DNA from: Corythoichthys intestinalis
Taxonomy: Eukaryota > Chordata > Actinopteri > Syngnathiformes > Syngnathidae
Reading direction: 5' to 3'
Length of the DNA stretch: 64,000 nt
Assembly: GCF_030265065.1 (NCBI RefSeq)
Contig: NC_080408.1
Span: 32,482,501-32,546,500 of the forward strand
Shown here: in pieces, positions 1 to 12,000 of the stretch
Numbering within the stretch: position 1 is the stretch's first letter
How the letters are laid out: every line of letters begins with the position of its first letter
Notes under the pieces: generated by a model
What the model was told of the DNA's origin: nothing
Databases searched by the model: none
What the model saw: only the letters and a program-made list of their open reading frames with translations
Program-made: the position numbers and the translations under genes

Positions 1-52
1 TTTTACTTCCTAAAACATTTAATAATGGCATAAATGAATGTCACCCACACAG

Positions 53-3000
53 AAATGACGGAAGATGTGACAGGGGTGGGCGAGGCGGCAGAATGCAGCC
101 ACAACCCGGCACAGGCGGCTTCAGCTCGGGCCGTTTCACCTCGGGGCCAAGAGAGGGAGTCCTACAGGAAACTGGGTTTGACCAAGCAGGTTTTGGCTGC
201 CCACACACAGAAGGAGGAGCAGGCTTTCCTGTTTCGCTTCAAGGAGCTTCGCAGGCTCACGGCCCTCAAAGCCAACTGCTCGCAGTACCTGGAGCGCCAG
301 AGGGAAAAGAGCGGCAACGACGGTAGCAACATAAATCACACATAACGATAAACATTTACAGTCAGAGTAAGCAAGACGATGTCTGCAAAAGATTATCTAG
401 GGTGAATATTCAATGGGGTAGTGTGTGCTGTGATCCCCCCCACCCCCTCCCGGTTGTGCACTGAAGAAGGTCAATGTTACCAGAGTTGGGCCGAGCCATG
501 GACTTTATGGTTGTGATGTAAAACGGAATGATAGTCAATTAACCATTGATAATGACAGATGTCTAATTTATTTAAACTGAGCGGACTGACTGTGAATGCT
601 AATGTTTCAGTGCCATTGACAGCACTAGATGCCCAATCCATTTTGACGAGAGGACTGGCAGCGATGATTCACTGACAGCCTCTCCTTGTCAAAATGGTTG
701 GACGTCTATTGTCTTTAAATGCAGCCAATGAGTTAAATGAAGTGCACTCATGTAACAATAATTTAGCCAAATTTAATAATTTCTCCACAATCTCCTTGTA
801 AGTTTTAGGCCTGATTGTCACCATATGCTTAACTGGCCTAGCCTGCTATCATTTTGTTCGTGTCAAAAAAATAAGGATTGTCATTGTTAGTATTAAACAG
901 GTTTAACAATTTTAAGTCAAAAGAATGACAACATTTGCCCTGTTTTCCAAGCGGGTCAGCAAGGAAAAATCACTAGAAAAAAACAAAAACAAAAAGAGAG
1001 ACACGACAGGATAATCTTTCAGGGAAAATTTTTCCATCAACCCTTTTCTTCGGTCGGGTGGTTTCCTCTTCAAAAAATGTTCCTATCTTGACTGGACGTA
1101 AATTTCCTTTCTTACAGTGACGCCAGCTACCCAGCTCGGGAGGGAAAGCGGCCCAGGGACCGAGCCCAGCGTGACGCGGCGCAGTGTGCGGAACAAGAAA
1201 ACCAAATCCAAGCGAGCCAAGCAGACAGAGTCTTCAGACAGCACTGTGTCATATCCCCGACTCCAGCAGCTGCGATGTCCCCCTCTTAACGCAGGCCTCA
1301 ACCCCACATCCTGGTCGGTTTCCGACACGTCACAGTCCATGTTCCCAATGGCCTACCCTTGCTACCCCCTCCAGGTTTTCCCCAGAGATACTTCTGTTGT
1401 GCCCTCTGCAAACCCCCCTCTGCAGGAGTTTGCTGACAATCAAGGGGGTCTTCCTTGCCCGCCAGGGGTCTCGCATTCTCCCTACACCGCACCTATGGTC
1501 ACCCCCATAATGGCTGTGGTGCTGCCTAATTACATTTACCCTCCTCTGTGTCCTGGGCCTCCACAGCCAGAGTACCCTGCAGAGACTGCCAGTTTCCCCA
1601 TCCAGGGCCAGCCTTACCCCCAACCCGCTTTCCCGGGACAAGCGACCTTCATGACTCCTGCCACGTTTATCCCCCAGAGCCCCTCAACCCCTCAAGTGGG
1701 CTATGTGACACCGTCGTTCTATGTCCCCCCGACTATTTTGGAAGCTCCCAAGGCACCAGTGGAGGGCCAGTCCCGCGCCTCCACGCCGCAGTCTGCTTCG
1801 CCGCCATTGTTTCAGTCTCGATGCAGCTCTCCTCTGAACTTGCTGGAGTTGGAGCTATCCGGGGACCGACAGGATGGCACAGCACTGCCCCCCGGAGGTC
1901 AAGGCGGCAATGGGGCTGAACGGGAGAAGGCAGCGGTCGGGGGCCAAGTCCAAGAGCTCAATCAGGTAGGAAACTGCAGATTTATTGTTTTCCTCCCCAA
2001 ATCCCCCAGTACAGTGAACCCCCGTTCCTATCGAAGTTTCAGGCTAACACAGGGTTCAAAATTAACAGCTTCACGATTGCCCGGAGCAAGGAAAAAAAAT
2101 CCCAGGCATTTGCCATTTACAGTAAGGAGCAGAAGTATTTGCACCACTTGTGATTTTGCAAGTTCAAATTTCCTTCATAGATGCATTTCCACTTATGGCA
2201 AAAAAAAAAAAAAATCCGGAATTCACATTGTATGTTAGTGCAGAAGCCTTTGTTTGCAATGCCAGGGATCAGACGCTTCCTGTAGTTCTTCACCAGGTTC
2301 TTACATATGGAAACAGGGATTTTGGCCCATTCCTCCACATAGATCTTCTCTAGATCTGTCAGGTTTCTGGGCTGTCGGTGAGAAACACGAAGTTTCAGCT
2401 CCACCAAAGATTTTCTATTTGATTGAGGTCTGGAGATTGGCTAGGCCAGGGGTCCCCAACCTTTTTTGCAACACGGACTGGTGTTATTTGGGTCTTTTTT
2501 TCACTGACCGGTGTTCCTACAAATTTTGCAACCCATCAAAAATTGCGACGACGCGGTTCTGCGCATGGGCATAACGTTAAACATAGCCGCAAAATGCGCA
2601 AAAGCAGCAGTTCCAAAGTAAACACTACAAACTTTCTTGAAAGAAAAGAATATTAACTTAACGTTTGATCATGGAAGGACATGTAGAAAAGTTCTCCTCA
2701 GATACATCCTGCCATGTTAGCTGCACACAACAACTGCTCACCGCTCTCACCATTAACGACTTCGCCTTGTCGTTAAGCAATAATTAAGAAGCCCGCTTCA
2801 CAAAGATAAGATGTTGGAAATTGTAGCAAGGTTTTCAATGCTCTTGTAGCGATGTCAAGATATTCCGGAATGACTTTAATCCAGAACCTCGGTAGAGTTA
2901 ATGTCTCAAATGTACGTTTAATAAGGTCGCCGTCATTTGCGATCTCTACATGATGATCCTCCTGTTGCACACACATGCTCGAATCACTCGGTTTATTCAC

Positions 3001-6000
3001 AAACGGGTCACGAATCCACTCCTTCGCAGTTCGTGGGTCTTCGAGGTTGTAGGCTCGTCAGGTGCCCTTTTCGCTGTAAAAATATCTCCAAAGACGTCTG
3101 TTTTCCAGTCATCTTCGCTCGTGTGGGGGCTAATTATTTCCGGGAACAAATATGCTGCGCCCGCGGCCTAGTAATACGTTATTATCGAGGACATGCACAC
3201 ATAGATATATTATATACACAAACAAGATGTACTGCTAGCAGTCCAATCAATGGATTTCTGTGACGACATTCTAATCTATCCTGTAGTATTATACTGTATC
3301 TAGAGTAGACAGGGATATTGGTGTGTTAAGCAGGGGCACAGGGTTAATTCGGCCAGAATGCGGTCGTTAATAAATTATTATTTTTGTGCGGCCCGGTAGC
3401 AAATGCGCCGGTACCGGTCCGTGGCCTGGCAGATGGGGACCCCTGGGCTAGGCCACTCCAGAACCTTTATATGCTTTTTACGCAGCCACTCCTTGGTCAG
3501 CTTGGCTGACACATCTTTAAGTCTCTGACTAAGGGAAGGACGTCGTGGCTCAAAATCTGACGATACATTTCACCATTCATCCTCTGCTTTATACAGTACA
3601 GTCGTCCTGTCCCCTTTGCTGAAAAGCAGCCCCAATGCATGAGATTTCCACCCCCTTACTGCACAGTGGAGATGGTGTTCTTGGGATTGTACTCATCCTC
3701 CTTTTTCCTCCACACATGACAAGTAAAGTCTGCACCAAAAAGTTCTACTTTGGTCTCATCTGACCATATGACTTTCTCCCATGACCCCTGGCAAACCTCA
3801 AACGGGCCTTCACATGTACTGGCTTCAACAGGGGAACCTTCTGAGCAATGCGTGATTTGAAACCATTGCACCATAGTGTTCTACTGACAGTAGCCTTTGA
3901 AACTGTGCATCCAGCTCTCTTCAGGTCATTGACCAATTCCTGCCGTGTAGTTCTAGGCTCAGGCCTCAATTTTCTCATCATGAGTGATGCACCACGGGGA
4001 GAGACTTTACATGGAGCCCCAGTCCGAGGTAGATTATCAGTCATGTTTAGCCTATTCCATTTTCTACCAATTACTGCAACTGTTGATTTATTCTAACCAA
4101 GCTGCTTTCCAATCGTCCCATAGCCTTTTAAAGCTTTGTGGAGCTCAACAATTTTTACCCTGGTGTCTTTTGAAAGCTCTCTGGACTTGCCCATGATAGC
4201 AGTTGGATTATGACTGACTGTGGGGTGCACAGGTGACAATATTCAGCTCAAATGGGTGGTTGGTGGGTGGTTTCTCATGGGGTAAAGGTGGACTTTTAAG
4301 GTAGACTGACAACTCTTTGAGTGTCATAGTTATTGCTCATTCTCAAGGGTAGTAATACTTATGAACCCCAGTAAATTACAAGGGGTGCAAATACTTCTGC
4401 TCCTCACTGTATATAGCAAAAATAAAATAAATTTTGAGCTGCCGCACGGATTTGCGTTGAAAAAAAAAATAGAGCTCTGCTCGATCTGGCAGTGACTTAA
4501 TTTGTCATTAGAATGGGAATGGAGAAGTGAACAGTTTATTTAAGGGAGAAATAATTGCTCTAAACCAGCGGTGTCAAACTATTTTTTTTTTTCACATGAC
4601 ACATCATAAAGGCCACATCATGACTGCAAGCCCATAAAGAATGAATGAATGAATGAATGAGTGAGTGTGTGGTCACCTGAAAAACATGCAAAACAAATTG
4701 AATGAAACCTGACTGTGGAATCGGAAGGCAGTCGAAACTCTTTGTAGAATGTCTCAATTAAAAATGCGGTTGTTTGTAATGCTTTTTAAAATGCATTTTT
4801 GCAATAAGCATGGAGTCAATGCTCATCATTTGCTTGCGCGGGCCACGCAAAATCGTGGCTGGCCAGATCTGGTCCCCGGCTTCGATTTTGGCACCTGTGC
4901 TCTAAACCCCCGATTTCCGCGGTATAGCGGGGGAACACTGTACCCAGTCTGTCTATGCAGTATGTACCCCTCCTGCAAGTCACCACAGATGGGCCATCTG
5001 ATCCTGTGAGCCACACAGAAGTGAATGTCAGTTTGATCCCTCCTTGGATTCCGTTTCAAAATACCTTTCCAATCAACCGCTGTGTATCTATGCCGTGTGT
5101 AAAAGCCAGATTTGGCCAAGAACTCCACATGGGTGTTAACACATGATGTATTATGCCTTACACCCTTTAGCCATCTCTCAGTCTCCTTGGTCCAACTGGA
5201 CCATTGTTTTTCGGGGGCACGATCCATGTCTGTGAGCGTTTGTCTTGGGATAAAGGCATATTCTCTTCTAGGCTGAGGGCATGCAGCAGCGAGGTAGGAT
5301 GATCGTCCGAAAAGCTTCCATCCTTGTCCACTCCCATTCCTTTTCAATTCCATATGTCCATGACAGCTTGAATTCTCTCTCCTCCCCATCCCACCCAAAC
5401 TTTTTTTACTCAAGCTGTGCATATTTAAGATCTGATCTGTGCTGCAAAACCTAGTACGAATTCATCCGGTGACTTTATTTAAGCTTTTTGTCAACTCTGT
5501 AGAGTTGATTATCACCCTTCTGTTGACAACAACAACAAAAAAAACCCTGTAAAATTCACCACAAAATCCAACTGTTGAGTCTGACGCCCAGAGGTGGGTA
5601 GTAACGCGTTACACGTACTCCCTTACATTTACTTGAGTAACTAATTGAGAAAAATGTACTTCAAAGAGTACTTACTTGGGTAGATTTGTGAAGAAAAAAC
5701 GCTTACTCTGCTACTTTAGGCTACACCAGAGTCGTTACATTTTTCTTCTGTATTGTACATATTTAGATTTATTATTTTTTGTCAGATATCCCAAGAGTAG
5801 CTCTACCAATTTCACCAATGAGACGTCGCAATAATAATCACATGACTGCATTACACCAATCTGACACAAGCTTACCGTTCTATGATCACACCAGCCTCTT
5901 CAATCATGTAGCGTCTTCAAAGCACCGTAAAAAATGAAGTACAGTGGTACCTCGACATACGATCACTTCGACACACGATCTTTTCGACATCCGACGTAAA

Positions 6001-9000
6001 ATTTGACTCGCCATATGGTTCTACGGCCGACGACATGCTCGAAATAAAGTCGATTTTTGACAGCGGCACAGTTTCTTTGTTTTGTTTTGCCGGAAGACTG
6101 ACGCACGGCTGATTTTATTGTGAGAGAAATCAACACTGGATCCAAAAAGGTTGGTGCAGGTGGAGAAAAAAAAAATAAAAGGTGATGCTTACCATTGAAA
6201 TGAAGATGTAAATGATAGCAAAATATAAGCATGGTGTGTGCATCCACGAACTGGGCCGTAGAATCTTGATCTCGGCCGGCAGTCCTCCTCCGTTCGCCAG
6301 TCTTTATAAGTTAAGGTGACAATTCTTATTGTGGTAACATCGGCAAAGAAATCGCCAGCTTTGTCAGGTTTCTAATCATTTATTGCATCAACTCGCCTAG
6401 AGTCTGCTGCTTTTGATGCCAGCATCAAAACAGAAAGTAAAATAGTCTTGCTTGCCGTCACGTCAGTCCCGCGGTGCGTTCAGGTACAGCAAAAAAAGTC
6501 TGCCACATTAGAACCCGATTCGTGGTGATAATAATATTATTATTATTATTACTATTATTATATTATTGTTATTCTGATTTTTATTCATAATTTATTTGTT
6601 TTAGTCTTTGTAATTGCTATTTGCAATAGTAACAGCAGTATTTATTAAGGATTTAGGGTAGGTTTTTGGGCTGTGGAATGAATGAATGGAATTATAATGT
6701 TATGGGAAAATCCTGCTTGACATACGACCATTTCGACTTACAAACAAGGTCCTGGAACGAATTAACTTCGTATGTAGAGGTCCCACTGTATTTGACATAA
6801 ACCGCTGCCCCCAACATGACTCAAAAGCGGGGATTTAAACATCTCTCCCAGTTTTTATTTTGCACCGATTGACCACGGAAAACTGGAGATATGATACTTT
6901 TAATTTCATAATAGCAACTATGAAGGAACTATTCACTATTCAAACAAGGAACTATTGGAACTATTTTCTCCACTAGAGGGCACTCATGCTCTTTGGACGA
7001 TTAATGCTTCTTTTCTGTCTTTTTTTCTCCCGCTGGAATTCAATGTTTTTTTGTTTTTTTTGTTGTTTTTTTGGGGGGGGCTTACTGTGGTTATGTAATG
7101 GGTTTTTGTTCAGTATCATTATAACAACAGTTCATATTGATAAGTTTGTGCTGAGAGAAAAAAATACCATTGTTTAAGAAAAAAAAATCAAACAAAAATA
7201 AGTGGTTACTCACAGTGTTATCCATTACTTGAGTATACTTTTCACTGGATACTTTTTTATTTGAGTACATTTTTGCATGACTACTTTTACTTGAGTAGTA
7301 TTATTTTGAAGTAATGTTACTCTTACTTGAATAAAATTTTTGGCTACTCTATCCACCTCTGCTGACGCCCTTATGTATAATAAGCAACCCTGAATCACTG
7401 GCTTATTTGCAAGGGTCATCGTTTTCTTCTTACTCTGAGAATGGTGAAAGTAATGTTTAAACACAAACAAGTTCAAATGAACAATGACTGCCCACCTCCC
7501 TAAATGTATCATACAACAAATGAAAGTTGAAGTCTGAAAACATTGGAACAATCGAGTATTCATCTCTGTGAAGTTTACTTTTATCTGTATGACATGGTGT
7601 GGAAACTGAGGGAAATTCTTGAGCATCATTACTTAAACACTGGTGTGGTTTGACTTTTTTTTGTCTTTCAAAATTGGTCGGTATGAACGTCAGTGCTGGA
7701 TTTATCAGACATAATAAGAGTTTCATCTTTCACAGCTTTGACTTTCTTTTATATTTTTTTGACTTTTAATGGGAATGAGTTAAACAAGTGTTTTTATGAA
7801 TTGCTTCAAATTAAACCGATTGTTTTTTGACAAGCCATTTTGTTGCAAAAGTGTCCTTTGACAACATGTTATCAGTGTCAAAAGGCAAGTTTAAATGAAC
7901 AACTATATTGATTAAAAAGTTTGGTATTTAGGCTGACAACTGAGATTGGCAATTGGTTTGACAATCAATTGGCAACCACAAAATTTGGGTTACGACAAAT
8001 TTTTGCGGCACAGACGCAATGTGCAGAAGAGCAAAAGAAGAGACATTAAAGAGATTGGTGAGCGTTTTCACAGTACTAACAACAACAACAAAGGTATATG
8101 CTAATGACAATGTATGGAACACAGACGAGGCTAAGAAAAGGCAAGTAATGTGCAAAAGACCAGATATTAAACAGAGTGTGTTTTAACAGCACTATGCTTA
8201 TGACAACTATATGCACCACAGCAGCAGCTACTGTAAGAAAAGTTAAGTAACGTGTAAACAGACGCTGAATTGCAGACTTGAATTGCAGAAAAATAACGGT
8301 ACTTAAAGGGATCCACGGATAGAAAGGCTTGTAGTTCTTGAAAGGTAAACGTTATTATCAGTTTTAAAAAATTTGGTATTGAAACGCCCCATGATGTTTT
8401 CTTTTTTATACAATTTGTAAAATTTGTTTAACTAGTAGGTCGCCATTGTTGTTGAGGTTACAGGGCAGTGACATCCCATGGTTACACTGCCGGGCTTTCA
8501 GAGTACGACTCTTGCGACATAAACATTTAATCTGTTCAACCACTTCAATTTGAACTCGAGAGGAACATTAATGAGCACGACAGCACTGTCGATATTTCAC
8601 AAAACAAGCAGCAAAAGCAAAATGAACAGTAAAGACGGGATGAGACGAGGGTAGGAAAAAAAAACGTGTTCTGCCAAAATGTGCTACACCGGCGAAATGT
8701 CTACAATAGGCAAATTTGACACCCAAAGTACTACCGTGCGATTTCAGCTTGAAGTTGAAAAGCGCACGGTAGTACTTTGTGTGTCAAATTGGTCTTCATT
8801 TCGCCAATGTAAGACATTTTGGCAGAACACCGGTAATGTTCGTCTAGTGACATTGACAATCTACATCATCACCCAAAGTCTCCATTGCGCGCATAAAACA
8901 TTGCGCCCTCTGTAGGTCAAAACATTCACTAAATATTATTGATTTTTAAATCAATGGCAATATTTTATGTATTTCTAATAGCATATTTTAGTAAAAGAGA

Positions 9001-12000
9001 ACAATTGTGGCATATTAGAGCCTATAAGTCCTTCAAGTCCGAGGTTCCCTTTAAATAAAATGATTGCAACAAATGTAGCAAATGTTTTTGGAGTCGTTGG
9101 AGACTTTGAGTGAGCTACAACAGCTCTTGAGTGACATAGGTGGCCAGTTTAACCCAGTCAGATGGTCAAAGTACAGCCCAGAGGCTTGGAAACAACTTTT
9201 TTTCTATCTGGCCCACTAAACATTTACATTTAGCGCTGTAATAGTTGTTGCATTGATTTCAGGTGTTTTTTTAAACCTCAAGTCAAGTCCTTTAAGATGC
9301 ATATATACAGATGAATTATTTCTTGTATTTCAAGGTGTTTCTGTTTGTGTGTTTCTCCACAGGCGAGTTCCAGAGGCGACGGCAACAACAGTGATAACAA
9401 CTCATCCTCCAGCGACATGCTGGATATCATTCTGCAGGAGGACTCATATTCGGGTACCGGCTCAGCCACCTCGGGGTCCATGCACTCGCACTCCAACGAC
9501 TGTGGGACCTCCAACAGCAGGACGTCCAACAGTGGCGCCTCGGCAAGCGGGGTCTCTGGAAGTGGAACAGGTGGGTTTATACCCTGCAGGTCACCGTAAT
9601 TTTCAGACTATACGGCACACCTGACAATAAGCCGCCACCCACCAAATTAGACACGAAATCGGCATTTGTTAATAGATAACCCACACTGGACTATAAGATG
9701 CAGCTGTCCTCTCTGTATTGTGTGATATTTACACCAAAAGATATTAACCGGTAACACTTTATTTGGACAGCGTCATCATAAAACTGTCATAAGACCAAAT
9801 GGAACACCATGAAGCTCTGAAGCAATTGGCTTCAAAGCTTTATTGCCTCAAAAAGCTTCATTTGGCCATCACTGCTTCCTTTGGGGAGACGGTCAACCTC
9901 TGCTGCCTCCTGCTGTCAACACTGTTGTCATCCAACATGCCTCCTAGCATGCATTGTAGCGCTACAGATGAAAATAATCAAAACTCATGTTCTGTGCAAA
10001 TTATTACTTCAGTAACGGTTCCAATTGCTCGTTATGGTATTTGGTAACACATTATTTGACAATGGCGCCATAAGACTGTCATAAGACAATCATAATCAGT
10101 GTTGGGCTTGTTACTTTAAAAACGTAATTAGTTATAATTACTCACTACTTCTTCCAAAAGGTAACAGGTAAAAGGAGTTAGTAACTGAATTACTCTATAG
10201 TAAAAGTACCTAGTTACCAGGGAAAGTAACCATTTCCGTCACTTTAAAAAGAAGTTGTTGTATGTCAAAGAATTTGAAATTTTCTGAGCAGTATTCAAGT
10301 CAGTTGAATAGAGAAGAACAGACAGGTACTTGTGTTATAGAACCTTGTAATATTTATTGCACCTCACCAGCAAAAGATTTATCATACACTTGAAGTGCAA
10401 CAAAAATAAACAAATTTGAATTGCTTACCACAGATGTCGACAAAAGCTTTGCCTTGGGACATAAATGACACTTTACATGCACGTTCTTTCCTTTAATTTC
10501 AACCAACTTGAAATTGTGTTTATATCTCCACCTCGTAAAGGACAAATTTTCTTCTGAATGCTCTGCCATCATATCCCTCTGCATCTGTTTTGCGTGTGCA
10601 TGTTTGCCGCACGCGCTGTTCCGGTTTGTGTGTGAAAACACAGGCTCTGAAGTACAGTACGTGCGCTATTAGGCTCGAGCGTTTACGTCACAGAATGGGG
10701 GCTCACGTGAGATTTGACAACAACCCAGCTATATTGGAAGCAGGTCTGGCTCGCGAGGACATTAAACTTTAACTTGCCAGTTCGATAAAGAGACAAACTC
10801 GTTACTAAGGCGAAGAACAGATATGTGATCAAACTTAAAGATGTGAACAATGTTGACCCTTACGAGAAAGCCGAAGACAAATGGAGTAAAGATGTCGACG
10901 GGCTTCCACAATTACGCTAAATGAACATTCTGCTGTATTTATTTTTGGTGTATGTTACTAAACTCGTCAGCAATTCCGAAATTACAAATCGCTACAAAGC
11001 TACGAACAGTTTTGCTGCGGATGGGTGCAGGACCTGCACATTATGACCGTATGCAACTCCATCGTTCTTGCAAAGGTAGGCTATGTGTGTTACTATTTTC
11101 ATTGCCATTAACCTGAACGCACCCCAAGTCTTGGATGACAAATAAACAGAGCAGAGTAGACTCGCTACGGCTAGTAGTTTCTTCAATTTATTCAAAGTAA
11201 GTAACGCACCGCTTTTGACCGTCGGTAACGGTAGCGGCATTGTAACGGCGGAAAAAATAATTGGATTACCCCGTTACTGAAAAAAATAACGCCGTTATGT
11301 AACAGCGTTATTCCCAACACTGATCATAACGCTGTCATGAGAATTAATGAATGCTTATAACAGATGCCATTTAGTGTCATCCTGGAAATTATCTCACTTT
11401 TGAATGGATGTAAAAAACCTAAACTGGACATAAAATGAGTTAGTGACATATGGTAGTTTATTTAGTTTTTATTTATTTATTTTCCGTTCATGCATAACAA
11501 ATCCAAACAAACATACAGCATTTATATGTGTTTACAATTAATTCAACCCGAAAAGAAAAGGGCTGACGGGAGAAGCCGAAGCTTATTGAAACCTGTCCCC
11601 AGTATACCATATAGGACGCAGAAAAATGCGTCCTTCGTCTTCGAGTGTCTGAGTGAGTTTTAATTTGCCGGATGACAATTAATGACATCAGTCATAAGTA
11701 GGCATGTGTCGGTATGAGATTTTGACGGTACGATAACCGTGAGCAAAAATACCGCGGTTTCACGGTATCACGGTATTGCAATTATAGCTCCAAAATGTGT
11801 TATTTTGAGATGTATGGGTTAATTTTTTTTTTTTTTTTCCCATTGAACTGGATTTTTTTTTTTTTTCAGAACATAGTTGCAAATTGGAACATGAATATAT
11901 TGTTAAAATAAATTATCAATTTAAATTTTTTTTTTTTTTTTTAATAAAATAAAAATAAATATAACTGATAGATTATACCCACAGCCACAGCTCAACTTGC

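Larger units (their letters stand above)
2012..4940. mobile_element. Tigger/mariner-like element, outer shell of a nest
   Basis: Termini CAGTGAACCCCCG and CGGGGGAACACTG are imperfect inverted repeats, each bordered by TA. Only about 100 bp at the left and about 530 bp at the right belong to this element. The rest is a Tc1 element at 2120-4409 (itself holding a hAT at 2447-3445) and a small hAT at 4566-4899. It lies in per2 intron 2. The pogo/Tigger assignment rests on TIR style and TA target only. Confidence 0.55.

Noticed and set aside
1966-2238. Frame continuing past per2 exon 2
   Set aside because: The open frame runs on after a good CAG/GTAGG donor at 1965, but its content is transposon sequence starting at 2012; the next exon at 9363 restores per2 homology in phase.
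4826-5422. 198-aa minus-strand open frame in per2 intron 2
   Set aside because: It crosses the right end of a Tigger-like element and a small hAT, resembles no protein family, and lacks splice or start context; chance frame.
8666-8830. Foldback considered as a microRNA precursor
   Set aside because: Too long and too perfectly paired for a typical animal pre-miRNA, and no known mature sequence is recognised; better called a MITE-like repeat.
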